The position numbers and the translations under genes are program-made. Under the pieces are notes generated by a model that saw only the letters and a program-made list of their open reading frames with translations, did not search any database and was not told the DNA's origin. 64,000 nt of DNA from Arthrobacter sp. D5-1 (lineage in GTDB: Bacteria; Actinomycetota; Actinomycetes; Actinomycetales; Micrococcaceae), in assembly GCF_017357425.1 (NCBI RefSeq), contig NZ_CP014571.1, positions 496,001-560,000 of the forward strand, given 5' to 3'. This document shows, piece after piece, positions 23,919 through 32,495 of the stretch (positions within the stretch are counted from its first letter, which is position 1; every line of letters starts with the position of its first letter).

Positions 23919-24872
23919 GTGATTTCACGCTTCAAAACCATGTCTGCCGCCGTTGCGGCCACGGCATCCGCAGCTCTTCTCCTCAGCGGATGTGCCACTA
24001 CCGATGCCAGCGCCAGCGCGAAATCGGAAACCCGCACCGTCACCAGTGAGGTCAAAGAGGTCAGTATTCCCGCGGAGCCCAAGAAGGCTCTGGGCATGTA
24101 CACCACGGACCTCGATATGCTGATCACGCTGGGCATTCCGCTGGCCAGCCAGCAGCCCATCCGCGACAGCGGGTACACAGGCTTCCCGTACTTCTTCGAT
24201 CAGGAAGCACTCAAGGGCATCACGCCCTTCACCAACTACCCGGAGTTCAACTTCGAGGCCATCCTCAAGGCCCAGCCGGACGTCATCCTGAGTGGCCTGG
24301 GCTACGACAAGGAGCTCGACGGCAAGCTCTCCGACATCGCTCCCACCTACACGTTCAACGGCTTCGACGGCAGCGACTGGCGCACCAAGTTCAAGACCGT
24401 AGCCGAGGCCTTCGACAAGACGGAGCAGTACCAGGCGTGGATGGACAAGTACCAGTCAAAGGTGGAGGACATCAAGACGCGTCTGGCCGCCGCAGGCAAG
24501 AGCGACCTGGTGATTGGCCCCGTGGATTACTACGAGGACCAGGTGTCGGTCAGCTGCTACGGAACGCCGTGCCTGGTCATCAAGGACCTGGGCCTGAAAG
24601 TATCCCCGCTCGCCGACGGTGAAGGCTCCAAACTGAGTGCCGAGCAGTTGGAAAAGCTCAACGGCATCGATGCCATCATCACCACCGAGGTTCCCGAGAA
24701 GGACGGCGCCAACCCGGATGCCTTCGCCCCGCTGGCCAACAACAAGCTGTGGACCTCGCTGCCTTTCGTGGCCAACAAGCAGATCCACACATACGGCCTC
24801 GAAATGATCTACGGCTCCCCAAGCGGCCAGTACGCACTGCTGGAGAAGTTCGAAAAGGCCCTCCTGTCATGA
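23919..24872 (+). CDS. Iron-siderophore ABC transporter substrate-binding lipoprotein
   Basis: The protein has 317 residues from a GTG with AGAGGA 5 nt upstream. A lipoprotein signal peptide ends at the lipobox LLLSGC (Cys25). The rest is a FecB/FhuD-like periplasmic-binding fold: KKALGMYTTDLDMLITLGIP, FEAILKAQPDVILSGLGYD and DAIITTEVPEKDG. It should be anchored outside the membrane and pass ferric siderophore to the two permeases encoded downstream. First gene of a five-gene operon behind an IdeR-like box; its stop overlaps the next ATG (ATGA). Confidence 0.92.
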   Translation: MISRFKTMSAAVAATASAALLLSGCATTDASASAKSETRTVTSEVKEVSIPAEPKKALGMYTTDLDMLITLGIPLASQQPIRDSGYTGFPYFFDQEALKGITPFTNYPEFNFEAILKAQPDVILSGLGYDKELDGKLSDIAPTYTFNGFDGSDWRTKFKTVAEAFDKTEQYQAWMDKYQSKVEDIKTRLAAAGKSDLVIGPVDYYEDQVSVSCYGTPCLVIKDLGLKVSPLADGEGSKLSAEQLEKLNGIDAIITTEVPEKDGANPDAFAPLANNKLWTSLPFVANKQIHTYGLEMIYGSPSGQYALLEKFEKALLS

Positions 24873-25750
24873 TGGGCATCTACCGTGCCGAAGTCCTCGC
24901 CACCCGCCGTTTGACGCCTGGAATGGTGCGGATTACCTTCGGCGGCTCCGGCTTGGACGGCTTCGACACCACGGGCGTCGGCGACGAATACCTCCGGGTT
25001 TTCCTTCCCGATCCCGGCACGCACGAGGCCCGGCTGCCCATCTCCACCGGGGACTCCTGGGACTGGGCGCCGGACGTTGAACCGTCCGCGATGCGGACCT
25101 ACACAGTCCGCGCTGTGGACCCGGCCGCCGGAACGGTGGACATTGACTTCGTCGTTCACGACGGCGGATTGGCAGCTTCGTGGGCACAGCGCGCCCAGGT
25201 GGGTGACGTCGTCGGGCTTAATTCGCCTACCGGACTGTACGAACCCCCGGCGGACCTTCAGTGGCAGATCCTGCTGGCCGACGCTACCGGCCTGCCGGCC
25301 GTCGCACGGTTGGTGGAGCAGACGCCGCCGGGTGTTCGCACGCGCGTCCTGATCGAGGTAGAGGAGCCTTCGCATCAACAGGAGCTGAACCTGGGCGCTG
25401 GAACCGAGGTCGCTTGGATCTACGGCGGCAACGGCCACAGCCAGTCCCGGCTGGACGAGGTCCTGCGCTCCATGGAGCTGCCCGGTGGCGTCGGCTACAT
25501 CTGGGTGGCCGGTGAAACCAAGGTGCTGCGCGGGATCCGCAAGTACCTTCGGCATGACAAGAAGCTGACGCCCGAGTCCTACAAGCTGATCGGCTACTGG
25601 ACGGACAAAAGCGAGGCCTGGGAAGAGCGTTGGGAAAACCTTGACGCCGAAACCCGCCGCTGGTTCGACGATCTTTGGTCCAGCGAGAAGCGCGATCGCG
25701 AGGAAATCGTGGACCTACAGGACGCCAAGTTCGAATTGTTGGGCCTCTGA
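24869..25750 (+). CDS. Siderophore-interacting protein (FAD-dependent ferric-siderophore reductase)
   Basis: The protein has 293 residues. The FAD-binding motif RTYTVRAVD, GLAASWAQRAQVGDVVGLNS and the NAD(P)H-domain pieces ILLADATGLPAVARL and YIWVAGETKVLRGIRKYLR match the SIP/ViuB family. It should release iron in the cytoplasm by reducing the ferric siderophore. The ATG overlaps the stop of the binding-protein gene, and the next gene starts directly after its stop. In mycobacterial IrtA the same domain is fused to the ABC importer; here it is separate but in the same locus. Confidence 0.92.
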   Translation: MMGIYRAEVLATRRLTPGMVRITFGGSGLDGFDTTGVGDEYLRVFLPDPGTHEARLPISTGDSWDWAPDVEPSAMRTYTVRAVDPAAGTVDIDFVVHDGGLAASWAQRAQVGDVVGLNSPTGLYEPPADLQWQILLADATGLPAVARLVEQTPPGVRTRVLIEVEEPSHQQELNLGAGTEVAWIYGGNGHSQSRLDEVLRSMELPGGVGYIWVAGETKVLRGIRKYLRHDKKLTPESYKLIGYWTDKSEAWEERWENLDAETRRWFDDLWSSEKRDREEIVDLQDAKFELLGL

Positions 25751-26845
25751 GTGGCGTCCGGAACCATGGCGCCGCGATCTGTTGCAGCTGAAGCGCAGGA
25801 CGTCGCGCCGGTTTCTGCCAAGGGGACCCGCCCAGCGGGCCTGGTGGCGATAAACCGGTACCGGCTGCTGGGACTGCTCGCAGCGATTGGCGCGTTGGTG
25901 CTGGTGCTGTGGCTGAGCCTGGTGGTGGGCTCCAAGGACGTGGACATGGGCAATCTCTGGCCCGCCATCACCGCTTACAACGGCACTCCGGAGCATGTGA
26001 TCATCCACGACCTCCGCCTGCCCCGCACAGTCACCGGTGTGGTGGTGGGCGTGGCCCTCGGCCTGTCCGGGGCGCTGATCCAGGCCTTGCCGCGCAACCC
26101 GTTGGCAGACCCCGGCATCCTGGGTGTCAACGCGGGTGCGGGCTTCTTCGTAGTCCTCGGGGTTGCGCTGTTTGGCGTGACCAGCATCCACGAGTACATC
26201 TGGTTCTCTTTCGCCGGTGCCGTGGTTGCCACCGTAGCTGTGTACTTTATCGGTTCGCGGGGGAGGGGCGGGGCAACACCGCTCCGCCTCACCCTGGCCG
26301 GCGTTGCCCTGGGAGCAGTCCTGGGCGGAATTTCGTCAGGGATCACTCTGTTGCGGCCCGCCGTGTTCGACAGCATGCGCAGTTGGAGCGCCGGGACGTT
26401 GAGCAACCGTACGTGGGAAATCTTCACCACCGTGGCGCCGTTCATCCTGGTCGGGACGCTCATAGCACTCGCCCTTGCGCGGCCCCTCAACGCCGTGGCC
26501 ATGGGCGACGACACAGCCAAGTCCCTCGGCGCCAACATCATCCGCACCAGAGTTTGGACCATCGTTTCGGTCACCCTGCTCTGCGGTGCAGCAACGGCCG
26601 CCGCAGGACCCATCGGCTTCGTGGGTCTCATGATCCCGCATGTTGCCCGGTGGATCGTCGGGCCGGATCAGCGCTGGATTCTGGCCTACACCCTGGTGCT
26701 TTCGCCCGTGCTGCTACTCGTCTCTGACATCGCAGGCAGGCTGGTGCTCCGCCCCGGCGAAATGCAGGTGGGCATCATTACCGCCTTCATTGGTGCACCC
26801 GCCCTCATTTGGCTCATCCGACGCCGGAAAGTGAGCACCCTGTGA
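25751..26845 (+). CDS. FecCD-family iron-siderophore permease 1
   Basis: The protein has 364 residues from the GTG immediately after the SIP stop; an ATG at 25766 is possible. It has the FecCD pattern of about ten helices with LRLPRTVTGVVVGVALGLSG, PLADPGILGVNAGAG, TAAAGPIGFVGLMIPHVARW and DIAGRLVLRPGEMQVGIITA. It should form the membrane channel with permease 2 and be driven by the FecE-like ATPase. Its stop overlaps the next GTG by 4 bp. Confidence 0.93.
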   Translation: MASGTMAPRSVAAEAQDVAPVSAKGTRPAGLVAINRYRLLGLLAAIGALVLVLWLSLVVGSKDVDMGNLWPAITAYNGTPEHVIIHDLRLPRTVTGVVVGVALGLSGALIQALPRNPLADPGILGVNAGAGFFVVLGVALFGVTSIHEYIWFSFAGAVVATVAVYFIGSRGRGGATPLRLTLAGVALGAVLGGISSGITLLRPAVFDSMRSWSAGTLSNRTWEIFTTVAPFILVGTLIALALARPLNAVAMGDDTAKSLGANIIRTRVWTIVSVTLLCGAATAAAGPIGFVGLMIPHVARWIVGPDQRWILAYTLVLSPVLLLVSDIAGRLVLRPGEMQVGIITAFIGAPALIWLIRRRKVSTL

Positions 26846-27948
26846 CGCGCATCGATCCCGCGCCTTGCATCAAGCGGTCCCCTTCCATGAAGCAGGCCCG
26901 TTCCATCGACTTCGGTCGCCGGACCTTTGCTGTCCGCCGCTTCGGCGGGCGGCTTTCACTGCGCGTCGATGCCCGCACTGTGATTGTCACCGCCATCCTG
27001 GTCGCCGCCGCCCTGGCGCTCGCCGTCGTCGCGCTTGGCCTGGGCGGGTTCAGCGTTGCGGTGCCGGACGTGGTATTGGCTCTGCTGGGTCAGTCCAGCG
27101 GAGCCGTGCACATGGTGGTGGTGGAGTGGAGATTGCCCCGCGTCCTCCTGGCCCTGTTATTGGGGGCGGCCATGGGGGTCAGCGGGGCAATTTTCCAGTC
27201 GCTGACGCGCAATGCGCTGGGAAGTCCGGACGTCATCGGCTTCAACACCGGCGCCTACACGGGTGCTCTGGTGGTCATTCTGTTGATGGGTGGCGGCTTC
27301 TTTGCGGTGTCGGCCGGTGCGCTGGTGGGTGGGCTGGCAACTGCGGCACTGGTGTACCTGTTTGCCTACAAGAAAGGTATCCAGGGTTTCCGGCTCATTA
27401 TTGCCGGCATTGCTGTGAGTGCCATGCTGGCGTCCGTCAACACCTGGATGATTCTCAAGGCCTCCTTGGAACAGGCGATGTCCGCTGCCGTCTGGGGTGC
27501 CGGTTCTCTCAACAAGGCCTCGTGGGACCAGGTGCTTCCCGTGGTGGGTGTCTTTGTGCTGCTGCTGGGCGTGTTGGCTTTTTACGGCAAGCGGCTGGGG
27601 CTCTTGGAGATGGGCGACGACGCCGCCAGGGCCTTGGGCGTTCGGCTGGAAGGGTCGCGGCTGGTCCTGGCAGTGGTGGGCGTGGCTTTAACGGCGATGG
27701 TCACCGCTGCGGCCGGACCGATCGCGTTTGTCTCCCTTGCCGCCCCGCAACTGGCACGCCGGTTGACCCGCTCCGTCTCGGTGGGCGTGGTTCCCTCTGC
27801 TGCTATGGGCGCCTTCCTGCTGGTGGCCAGCGACATCGTGGCGCAGAACCTGTTCGCGCCAATCCAATTGCCCGTGGGTGTAGTGACCGTCAGTATCGGC
27901 GGCTGCTACCTCGTATGGCTCCTTGCCCGCGAAGTGAAGCGGCAATGA
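26842..27948 (+). CDS. FecCD-family iron-siderophore permease 2
   Basis: The protein has 368 residues from a GTG that overlaps the previous stop (GTGA). A basic N-terminal tail of about 55 residues precedes the membrane part. Family signatures are LPRVLLALLLGAAMGVSGAI, NALGSPDVIGFNTGAYTGA, TAAAGPIAFVSLAAPQLARR and DIVAQNLFAPIQLPVGVVT. It is the partner of permease 1. Confidence 0.93.
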   Translation: MTRIDPAPCIKRSPSMKQARSIDFGRRTFAVRRFGGRLSLRVDARTVIVTAILVAAALALAVVALGLGGFSVAVPDVVLALLGQSSGAVHMVVVEWRLPRVLLALLLGAAMGVSGAIFQSLTRNALGSPDVIGFNTGAYTGALVVILLMGGGFFAVSAGALVGGLATAALVYLFAYKKGIQGFRLIIAGIAVSAMLASVNTWMILKASLEQAMSAAVWGAGSLNKASWDQVLPVVGVFVLLLGVLAFYGKRLGLLEMGDDAARALGVRLEGSRLVLAVVGVALTAMVTAAAGPIAFVSLAAPQLARRLTRSVSVGVVPSAAMGAFLLVASDIVAQNLFAPIQLPVGVVTVSIGGCYLVWLLAREVKRQ

Positions 27949-27971
27949 GCCAAGTATTGAAGGAGATTGTT

Positions 27972-28802
27972 GTGACTGATGTGTTGGATGTTCCGGCTTC
28001 TGTTGGCTCGCATGTTGTGGGCGCCGTTTCGCGGCTCCACGCTGAGAAGGTGAGCCTCGGATATGCCGGCCGCACGGTGTCTGAGGCGCTTGACGTGCGC
28101 ATTCCAGATGGCGGGTTCACCGTAATTGTCGGGCCCAATGCCTGCGGAAAGTCGACGCTTTTGCGTGCGCTGTCCCGCCTGCTTGAGCCCAGTTCCGGTT
28201 CCGTGTTGTTGGATGGCAAGAGCATCTCCTCCTACGGGTCCAAGGAAGTCGCGCGAAGGTTGGGGCTCTTGCCGCAGACCTCCATCGCCCCCGACGGAAT
28301 CACCGTGGCGGACCTCGTTGCCCGCGGCCGGTACCCACACCAGAAGTTGCTGCGCCAGTGGTCAGAGGCAGACGAAGCGGCCGTGGTTGCTGCCCTGGAA
28401 GCCACGAATGTGGACGGGCTGTCCGGGCGTCTGGTGGACGAGCTCTCCGGCGGGCAGCGGCAACGCGTCTGGGTTGCCATGGTCCTGGCCCAGCAAACCC
28501 CGCTGCTCCTGCTCGACGAGCCCACCACGTTCCTGGATATCGCGCACCAGATTGAGCTCCTGGAGTTGTTCCGGCGGCTTAACCGCGAAGGGAACACCCT
28601 GGTGGCCGTGCTGCACGACCTCAACCACGCCTGCCGCTACGCCACGCACCTTGTGGCCATGAAGGACGGCGCAGTGGTGACCGAGGGACGGCCCGCCGAT
28701 GTTGTGACGGCCGAGCTGGTGGAGCACGTGTTCGGCCTGCCGTGCATCGTGATCGATGACCCCGTGAGCCACACGCCGCTGGTGATCCCGCTGGGGACCT
28801 GA
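27972..28802 (+). CDS. Iron-siderophore ABC transporter ATPase (FecE-like)
   Basis: The protein has 276 residues from the GTG at 27972, chosen because AGGAG lies 6 nt upstream; an ATG at 27945 overlapping the previous stop would add nine residues. Walker A is GPNACGKST, signature LSGGQRQRVWVAMVLAQ, Walker B LLLLDEPTTFLD, and the H-loop VLHDLNHACRYATH, all FecE/FepC-like. It should energise the two FecCD permeases. Last gene of the iron operon. Confidence 0.93.
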   Translation: MTDVLDVPASVGSHVVGAVSRLHAEKVSLGYAGRTVSEALDVRIPDGGFTVIVGPNACGKSTLLRALSRLLEPSSGSVLLDGKSISSYGSKEVARRLGLLPQTSIAPDGITVADLVARGRYPHQKLLRQWSEADEAAVVAALEATNVDGLSGRLVDELSGGQRQRVWVAMVLAQQTPLLLLDEPTTFLDIAHQIELLELFRRLNREGNTLVAVLHDLNHACRYATHLVAMKDGAVVTEGRPADVVTAELVEHVFGLPCIVIDDPVSHTPLVIPLGT

Positions 28803-28817
28803 TGCCACCTCGGCGGG

Positions 28818-29714
28818 CTATTCAGCCCCCAGCAACTCTTCCCGCCGCCGTTCAGTCTCCTCGCGCAAAGCCTGCACGACGGCGGCTACGGCGGGGCGTC
28901 GCATGGAGTCCGGGCGGAGGACCATCCAGTAGGGGAGCAGCTCGGCGAAGTCCGCCGGCAGGAGACGCACCAAATCCGTGTGCCGGTCGGCCATGAAACA
29001 CGGCAGGAAACCAACGCCTGCTCCGGCCCGGGTGGCCTCCACATGGACGAACACGTTGGTGGAACTGAGGCCGTCCCGCATGGTCGGAACCAACCTGCGC
29101 GGAGCATCCAGATCATCGACTTGGAGCATGGAATCCACAAAGTAGACCAGTTGGTGCTGCGTGAGCTCCTCAATACTTGAAGGGGTGCCGTTGTCCTCCA
29201 AGTAGGCGCGCGACGCGTACATCCCCAGCCGGTATTCGCCCAGCCTGATGGCTTCGGCCCGGTGCACTTGCGGCGTCCCCACCACCACTTCGATATCCAG
29301 GCCGGAGCGCTGCTGCAACGCCCTTCGCGTCACCGTCACGATCTCCACGCTCAGCCCAGGGTGCTCCCGCCGCAAGCGCGAGACCGCAGGGGCTGCGATA
29401 TAGGCGCTGAAGCCATCGGTCGCGGTCATGCGTACGACGCCGGTAATGGGGTCGGGTGCGTGGTCGCTGGGTCCCAGCGCGCCCACCGCAGCTTCAATCC
29501 GTTCTGCGACCAGCACGGCTTCCGCGCCCAGCTCCGTTACTTCCCAACCGCCCGCGGCACGCGCCAGGATCCTGCCTCCCAGCGCTTTCTCCAACGCCGC
29601 TATCCTGCGCGAAACGGTGGTGTGGTTGAGCCCCAAGGCTTGGGCCGCCGTCGTAAATTTTCCTGAACGTGAGACGGTCAGGAAAATGAGGAGGTCATCC
29701 GGGTTCGGCTTCAT
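28818..29714 (-). CDS. LysR family regulator
   Basis: The protein has 298 residues from the ATG at 29714; the longer frame upstream is not supported. The N-terminal winged helix is DDLLIFLTVSRSGKFTTAAQ, then ALGLNHTTVSRRIAALEKAL. The rest is the usual periplasmic-binding-like effector domain. It is divergent from the MFS/3-hydroxybutyrate-dehydrogenase operon with 137 bp between starts, which is the normal target arrangement. The effector may be 3-hydroxybutyrate or a related acid; this is inference from context. Confidence 0.9.
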   Translation of the reverse strand: MKPNPDDLLIFLTVSRSGKFTTAAQALGLNHTTVSRRIAALEKALGGRILARAAGGWEVTELGAEAVLVAERIEAAVGALGPSDHAPDPITGVVRMTATDGFSAYIAAPAVSRLRREHPGLSVEIVTVTRRALQQRSGLDIEVVVGTPQVHRAEAIRLGEYRLGMYASRAYLEDNGTPSSIEELTQHQLVYFVDSMLQVDDLDAPRRLVPTMRDGLSSTNVFVHVEATRAGAGVGFLPCFMADRHTDLVRLLPADFAELLPYWMVLRPDSMRRPAVAAVVQALREETERRREELLGAE

Positions 29715-29717
29715 ATC

Positions 29718-29729
29718 TGCAATTTTGCA
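29718..29729. promoter_or_regulatory. Candidate LysR-type operator
   Basis: TGCAA-TT-TTGCA is a perfect dyad with the T-N-A form of LysR-regulator sites, placed four bases in front of the LysR start. This suits autorepression and activation of the divergent operon. Confidence 0.4.
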
Positions 29730-29752
29730 CACACAGGGTGCTGCTTTGGTCA

Positions 29753-29781
29753 TTGAGACACAACAAATCTGCGGCAATACT
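29753..29781 (+). promoter_or_regulatory. Candidate sigma-70-type promoter of the 3-hydroxybutyrate operon
   Basis: TTGAGA (29753-29758) and AATACT (29776-29781) are separated by 17 bp, about 70 bp before the transporter start. The LysR-type dyad lies about 25 bp upstream of the -35, a common activator position. Confidence 0.35.
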
Positions 29782-29851
29782 CAGTGGAGCATTTCGTGTT
29801 GTGGATCACATCACGTTCAAAAGGGTCAAAGAGGACACTGAGGAGATGGAT

Positions 29852-31234
29852 ATGAGCGTAGAGCAGCGCTCCGCATCAAAAGCAGGGAAGGGCGCCGGCG
29901 AAGGCTCCGGACTCAAGAAGATCGTCGCGGCCTCAATGGTGGGCACGGTGGTGGAGTGGTACGAGTTTTTCCTGTACGCCACGGCCGCCACGCTGGTCTT
30001 CGGCAAGTACTTCTTCCCGAGCACCGGCAATGAACTGGACGGCATCATCCAGGCGTTCATCACCTACGCCGTCGGATTCGTTGCCCGCCCTCTCGGTGGC
30101 ATCGTGTTCGGCCAGATCGGCGACAAGCTCGGCCGCAAGCCCACGCTGCAGTTGACCATCGTGATCGTGGGCGTCTCCACGTTCCTGATGGGCTGCCTCC
30201 CGGGCTTCATGGAAATCGGCTACTGGGCACCGGCCATGCTGGTGGCACTCCGCTTCATCCAGGGCTTCGCGCTCGGCGGCGAATGGGGCGGTGCTGTTCT
30301 CCTGGTGGCTGAGCACAGCCCCAACAAGTCGCGTGGTTTCTGGTCATCGTGGCCACAGGCGGCAGTCCCGGTAGGTAACCTCCTGGCTACGGCCGTCCTG
30401 TTCACCATGTCCACGGTCCTCAGCAGCGAAGCCTTCCTCGGCTGGGGCTGGCGCGTAGCGTTCTGGCTCTCCGCCGTGATCGTGTTCGTTGGCTACTACA
30501 TCCGCACCCACGTCACCGAAGCCCCCATTTTCCTCGAAGCCAAGGCGCAGGTGGAGGAGTCCAAGGCCATCAGCTACGGTGTTGGCGAAGTCATCCGCAA
30601 GTACCCCAAGGGCATCCTTCAGGCCATGGGCCTCCGCTTCGCAGAGAACATCATGTACTACCTGGTGGTGAGCTTCGCGATCGTCTACCTCAAGAGCGTC
30701 CACAAGTACGACACTTCCTCGCTCCTGCTGGCACTCCTGATCGCCCACGTCATCCACTTCCTGGTCATCCCGCAGGTGGGACGCCTGGTGGACTCGTGGG
30801 GGCGCAAGCCCGTGTATCTGGTGGGCGCGATCGCCGGCGCGACCTGGCCGTTCTTCGCCTTCCCCATGTTCGATACCAAAAACGCCGTGATCATTGTCCT
30901 CGCCGTGACCATCGGCCTTTGCCTGCACGCCTTCATGTACGCGGGGCAGCCTGCCATCATGTCCGAGCTTTTCCCCACCCGCATGCGCTACTCGGGTGTA
31001 TCCCTGGGCTCGCAGGTCACCTCGATTTTTGCCGGCTCACTCGCGCCGCTGCTGGCAACCCAGTGGCTCAAGGACACCGGATCCTGGGTTCCCACAGCCA
31101 TCTACCTGGTGGTCGCCTGCGCCGTAACGGTCGTCGCCGTTGTTTCACTGAAGGAGACCAAGGGCATCGCGCTCCAGGAAGTGGACGAGGCCGACGCCAT
31201 CCGCCACGGACTCACTACCGCCTCGAAAGGCTGA
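29852..31234 (+). CDS. MHS-family MFS transporter, probable 3-hydroxybutyrate or related acid uptake
   Basis: The protein has 460 residues from the ATG at 29852, with GAGGAG 6 nt upstream. Twelve helices are visible, with metabolite:H+ symporter motifs (GTVVEWYEFFLYATAATLVF, GQIGDKLGRKPTLQ, RFIQGFALGGEWGGAVLLVA, DSWGRKPVYLVGA). Homologues take up small organic acids or osmolytes. The next gene, 4 bp away, encodes a 3-hydroxybutyrate dehydrogenase-like enzyme, which suggests the substrate. Confidence 0.88.
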   Translation: MSVEQRSASKAGKGAGEGSGLKKIVAASMVGTVVEWYEFFLYATAATLVFGKYFFPSTGNELDGIIQAFITYAVGFVARPLGGIVFGQIGDKLGRKPTLQLTIVIVGVSTFLMGCLPGFMEIGYWAPAMLVALRFIQGFALGGEWGGAVLLVAEHSPNKSRGFWSSWPQAAVPVGNLLATAVLFTMSTVLSSEAFLGWGWRVAFWLSAVIVFVGYYIRTHVTEAPIFLEAKAQVEESKAISYGVGEVIRKYPKGILQAMGLRFAENIMYYLVVSFAIVYLKSVHKYDTSSLLLALLIAHVIHFLVIPQVGRLVDSWGRKPVYLVGAIAGATWPFFAFPMFDTKNAVIIVLAVTIGLCLHAFMYAGQPAIMSELFPTRMRYSGVSLGSQVTSIFAGSLAPLLATQWLKDTGSWVPTAIYLVVACAVTVVAVVSLKETKGIALQEVDEADAIRHGLTTASKG

Positions 31235-31238
31235 CTCG

Positions 31239-31988
31239 ATGGACAACTCCTTGAACGGACGCAAAGCCCTGGTGACCGGTGGCGCGAGCGGAATCGGGGC
31301 AGCCTGCGCCCGGGCGCTCGCCGCCCGCGGTGCGAAAGTAGTAGTGGCCGACGTCGATGCCTCCGGAGCTGCGGCGCTCGCCGACGAGCTGGGCGGCACA
31401 GCCTGGACTGTGGATCTCTTGGACGTCGACGCGCTGGCCGCTTTGAGCCTGGACTGCGACATCCTGGTCAACAACGCCGGAATCCAGAAAGTTGCGCCGA
31501 TCGAGGAGTTCGAACCCGCGGAATTCCGGCGGATCCTGGCCCTGATGCTGGAGGCTCCGTTCCTCCTCATCAGGGCCGCACTCCCGCACATGTACGCCAA
31601 CGGGTTCGGACGGATCATCAACATTTCGTCGGTCCATGGGCTCCGGGCCTCGGCCTACAAGAGTGCGTACGTCTCCGCCAAGCACGGTCTGGAGGGACTC
31701 AGCAAGGTCACGGCTTTGGAGGGTGGCGAGCGCGGTGTCACGTCCAACTGCATCAACCCCGGGTACGTCCGAACGCCGCTGGTGGAGAAACAGATCGCCG
31801 ATCAGGCCCGTCTCCACGGCATCCCCGAGGCCGAAGTCCTGGCAAAGGTGATGCTGACGGAGTCCGCGGTGAAGCGCCTGGTGGAGGTGGAAGAAGTTGC
31901 GTCGCTGGCCGCGTGGATGGCCTCCGACGACGCCGGCATGGTCACCGGGGCGAGCTACACCATGGACGGCGGCTGGTCGGCCCGGTAG
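31239..31988 (+). CDS. bdhA: 3-hydroxybutyrate dehydrogenase (SDR family)
   Basis: The protein has 249 residues of the classical short-chain dehydrogenase type. The NAD-binding motif is LVTGGASGIGAACARALAA, followed by DILVNNAGIQ, the catalytic Ser in RIINISSVHGLRAS, YVSAKHGLEGLSK with the Tyr-x-x-x-Lys pair, and GVTSNCINPGYVRTPLVEKQ, close to bacterial D-3-hydroxybutyrate dehydrogenases. It should oxidise (R)-3-hydroxybutyrate to acetoacetate with NAD. It is coupled to the upstream transporter. Other hydroxyacids cannot be excluded. Confidence 0.85.
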   Translation: MDNSLNGRKALVTGGASGIGAACARALAARGAKVVVADVDASGAAALADELGGTAWTVDLLDVDALAALSLDCDILVNNAGIQKVAPIEEFEPAEFRRILALMLEAPFLLIRAALPHMYANGFGRIINISSVHGLRASAYKSAYVSAKHGLEGLSKVTALEGGERGVTSNCINPGYVRTPLVEKQIADQARLHGIPEAEVLAKVMLTESAVKRLVEVEEVASLAAWMASDDAGMVTGASYTMDGGWSAR

Positions 31989-32011
31989 GCCGCGTCCGCT
32001 GGTCAGCCGGG

Positions 32012-32389
32012 TTAACTTTGGCCGCCGATGATTTCCTCGGCATTGTCGTATGCCCAGGTCACCAGGGGGATAAGCAGTGCCGTGAGCTCGCGGCCGCGTT
32101 CAGTCAGGCTGTAATCCACGCGCGGCGGGATGACGGGTTGTGCATCGCGGCGTACAAGTCCGTCCCGTTCGAGCGTTTTCAGGGTTTGGGCCAGCATTTT
32201 TTCGCTGATGCCTTCAGCGCGTCGGCGCAGTTCGCTCCATCGCTGATCTCCCTCGGACAGCGAAAGCAGGACCAGCACTCCCCATTTGCTGGTGATGTGG
32301 TCCAGCACCGTTCGGCTGGGGCAGCCGGCAGGGAAGACACCGTCCGCGACGCCGGCCGGGAGGGGAGTCAAGAGGGTACTTACTTTCAT
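32012..32389 (-). CDS. HxlR family transcriptional regulator
   Basis: The protein has 125 residues of the MarR-like winged-helix group. It has CPSRTVLDHITSKWGVLVLL, then RWSELRRRAEGISEKMLAQT and LKTLERDGLVRRDAQPVIPP, as in HxlR/YodB/QorR. The N-terminal Cys (Cys23 in AGCPSRT) is in the position used by QorR and YodB to sense electrophiles or oxidants. It is divergent from an NmrA/QorB-like oxidoreductase, the typical arrangement for quinone or aldehyde stress. Confidence 0.92.
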   Translation of the reverse strand: MKVSTLLTPLPAGVADGVFPAGCPSRTVLDHITSKWGVLVLLSLSEGDQRWSELRRRAEGISEKMLAQTLKTLERDGLVRRDAQPVIPPRVDYSLTERGRELTALLIPLVTWAYDNAEEIIGGQS

Positions 32390-32417
32390 GTCAGTACCTT
32401 ACCTTAAAGTGCGTACT
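32375..32417. promoter_or_regulatory. Candidate HxlR operator sites
   Basis: GGTACTTACTTT (32375) and AAAGTGCGTACT (ending 32417) form an imperfect dyad. AGTACC (32393-32398) lies between them and also pairs with GGTACT. The GTAC half-sites resemble YodB/HxlR-type binding sites and cover the regulator's own start, so autorepression and repression of the divergent oxidoreductase are likely. Confidence 0.5.
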
Positions 32418-32495
32418 CTCTTTCGGGAAGTTACCTGCGGGAGGGGTGGTTGTGATCGATGACCGACCCATTAACTTCCTTGAAAGGAACCAGTC

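Noticed and set aside
26865..27944. Long N-terminal extension of the FecE-like ATPase frame
   Set aside because: It overlaps the whole second FecCD permease in another frame and has a random Arg/Gly-rich composition.
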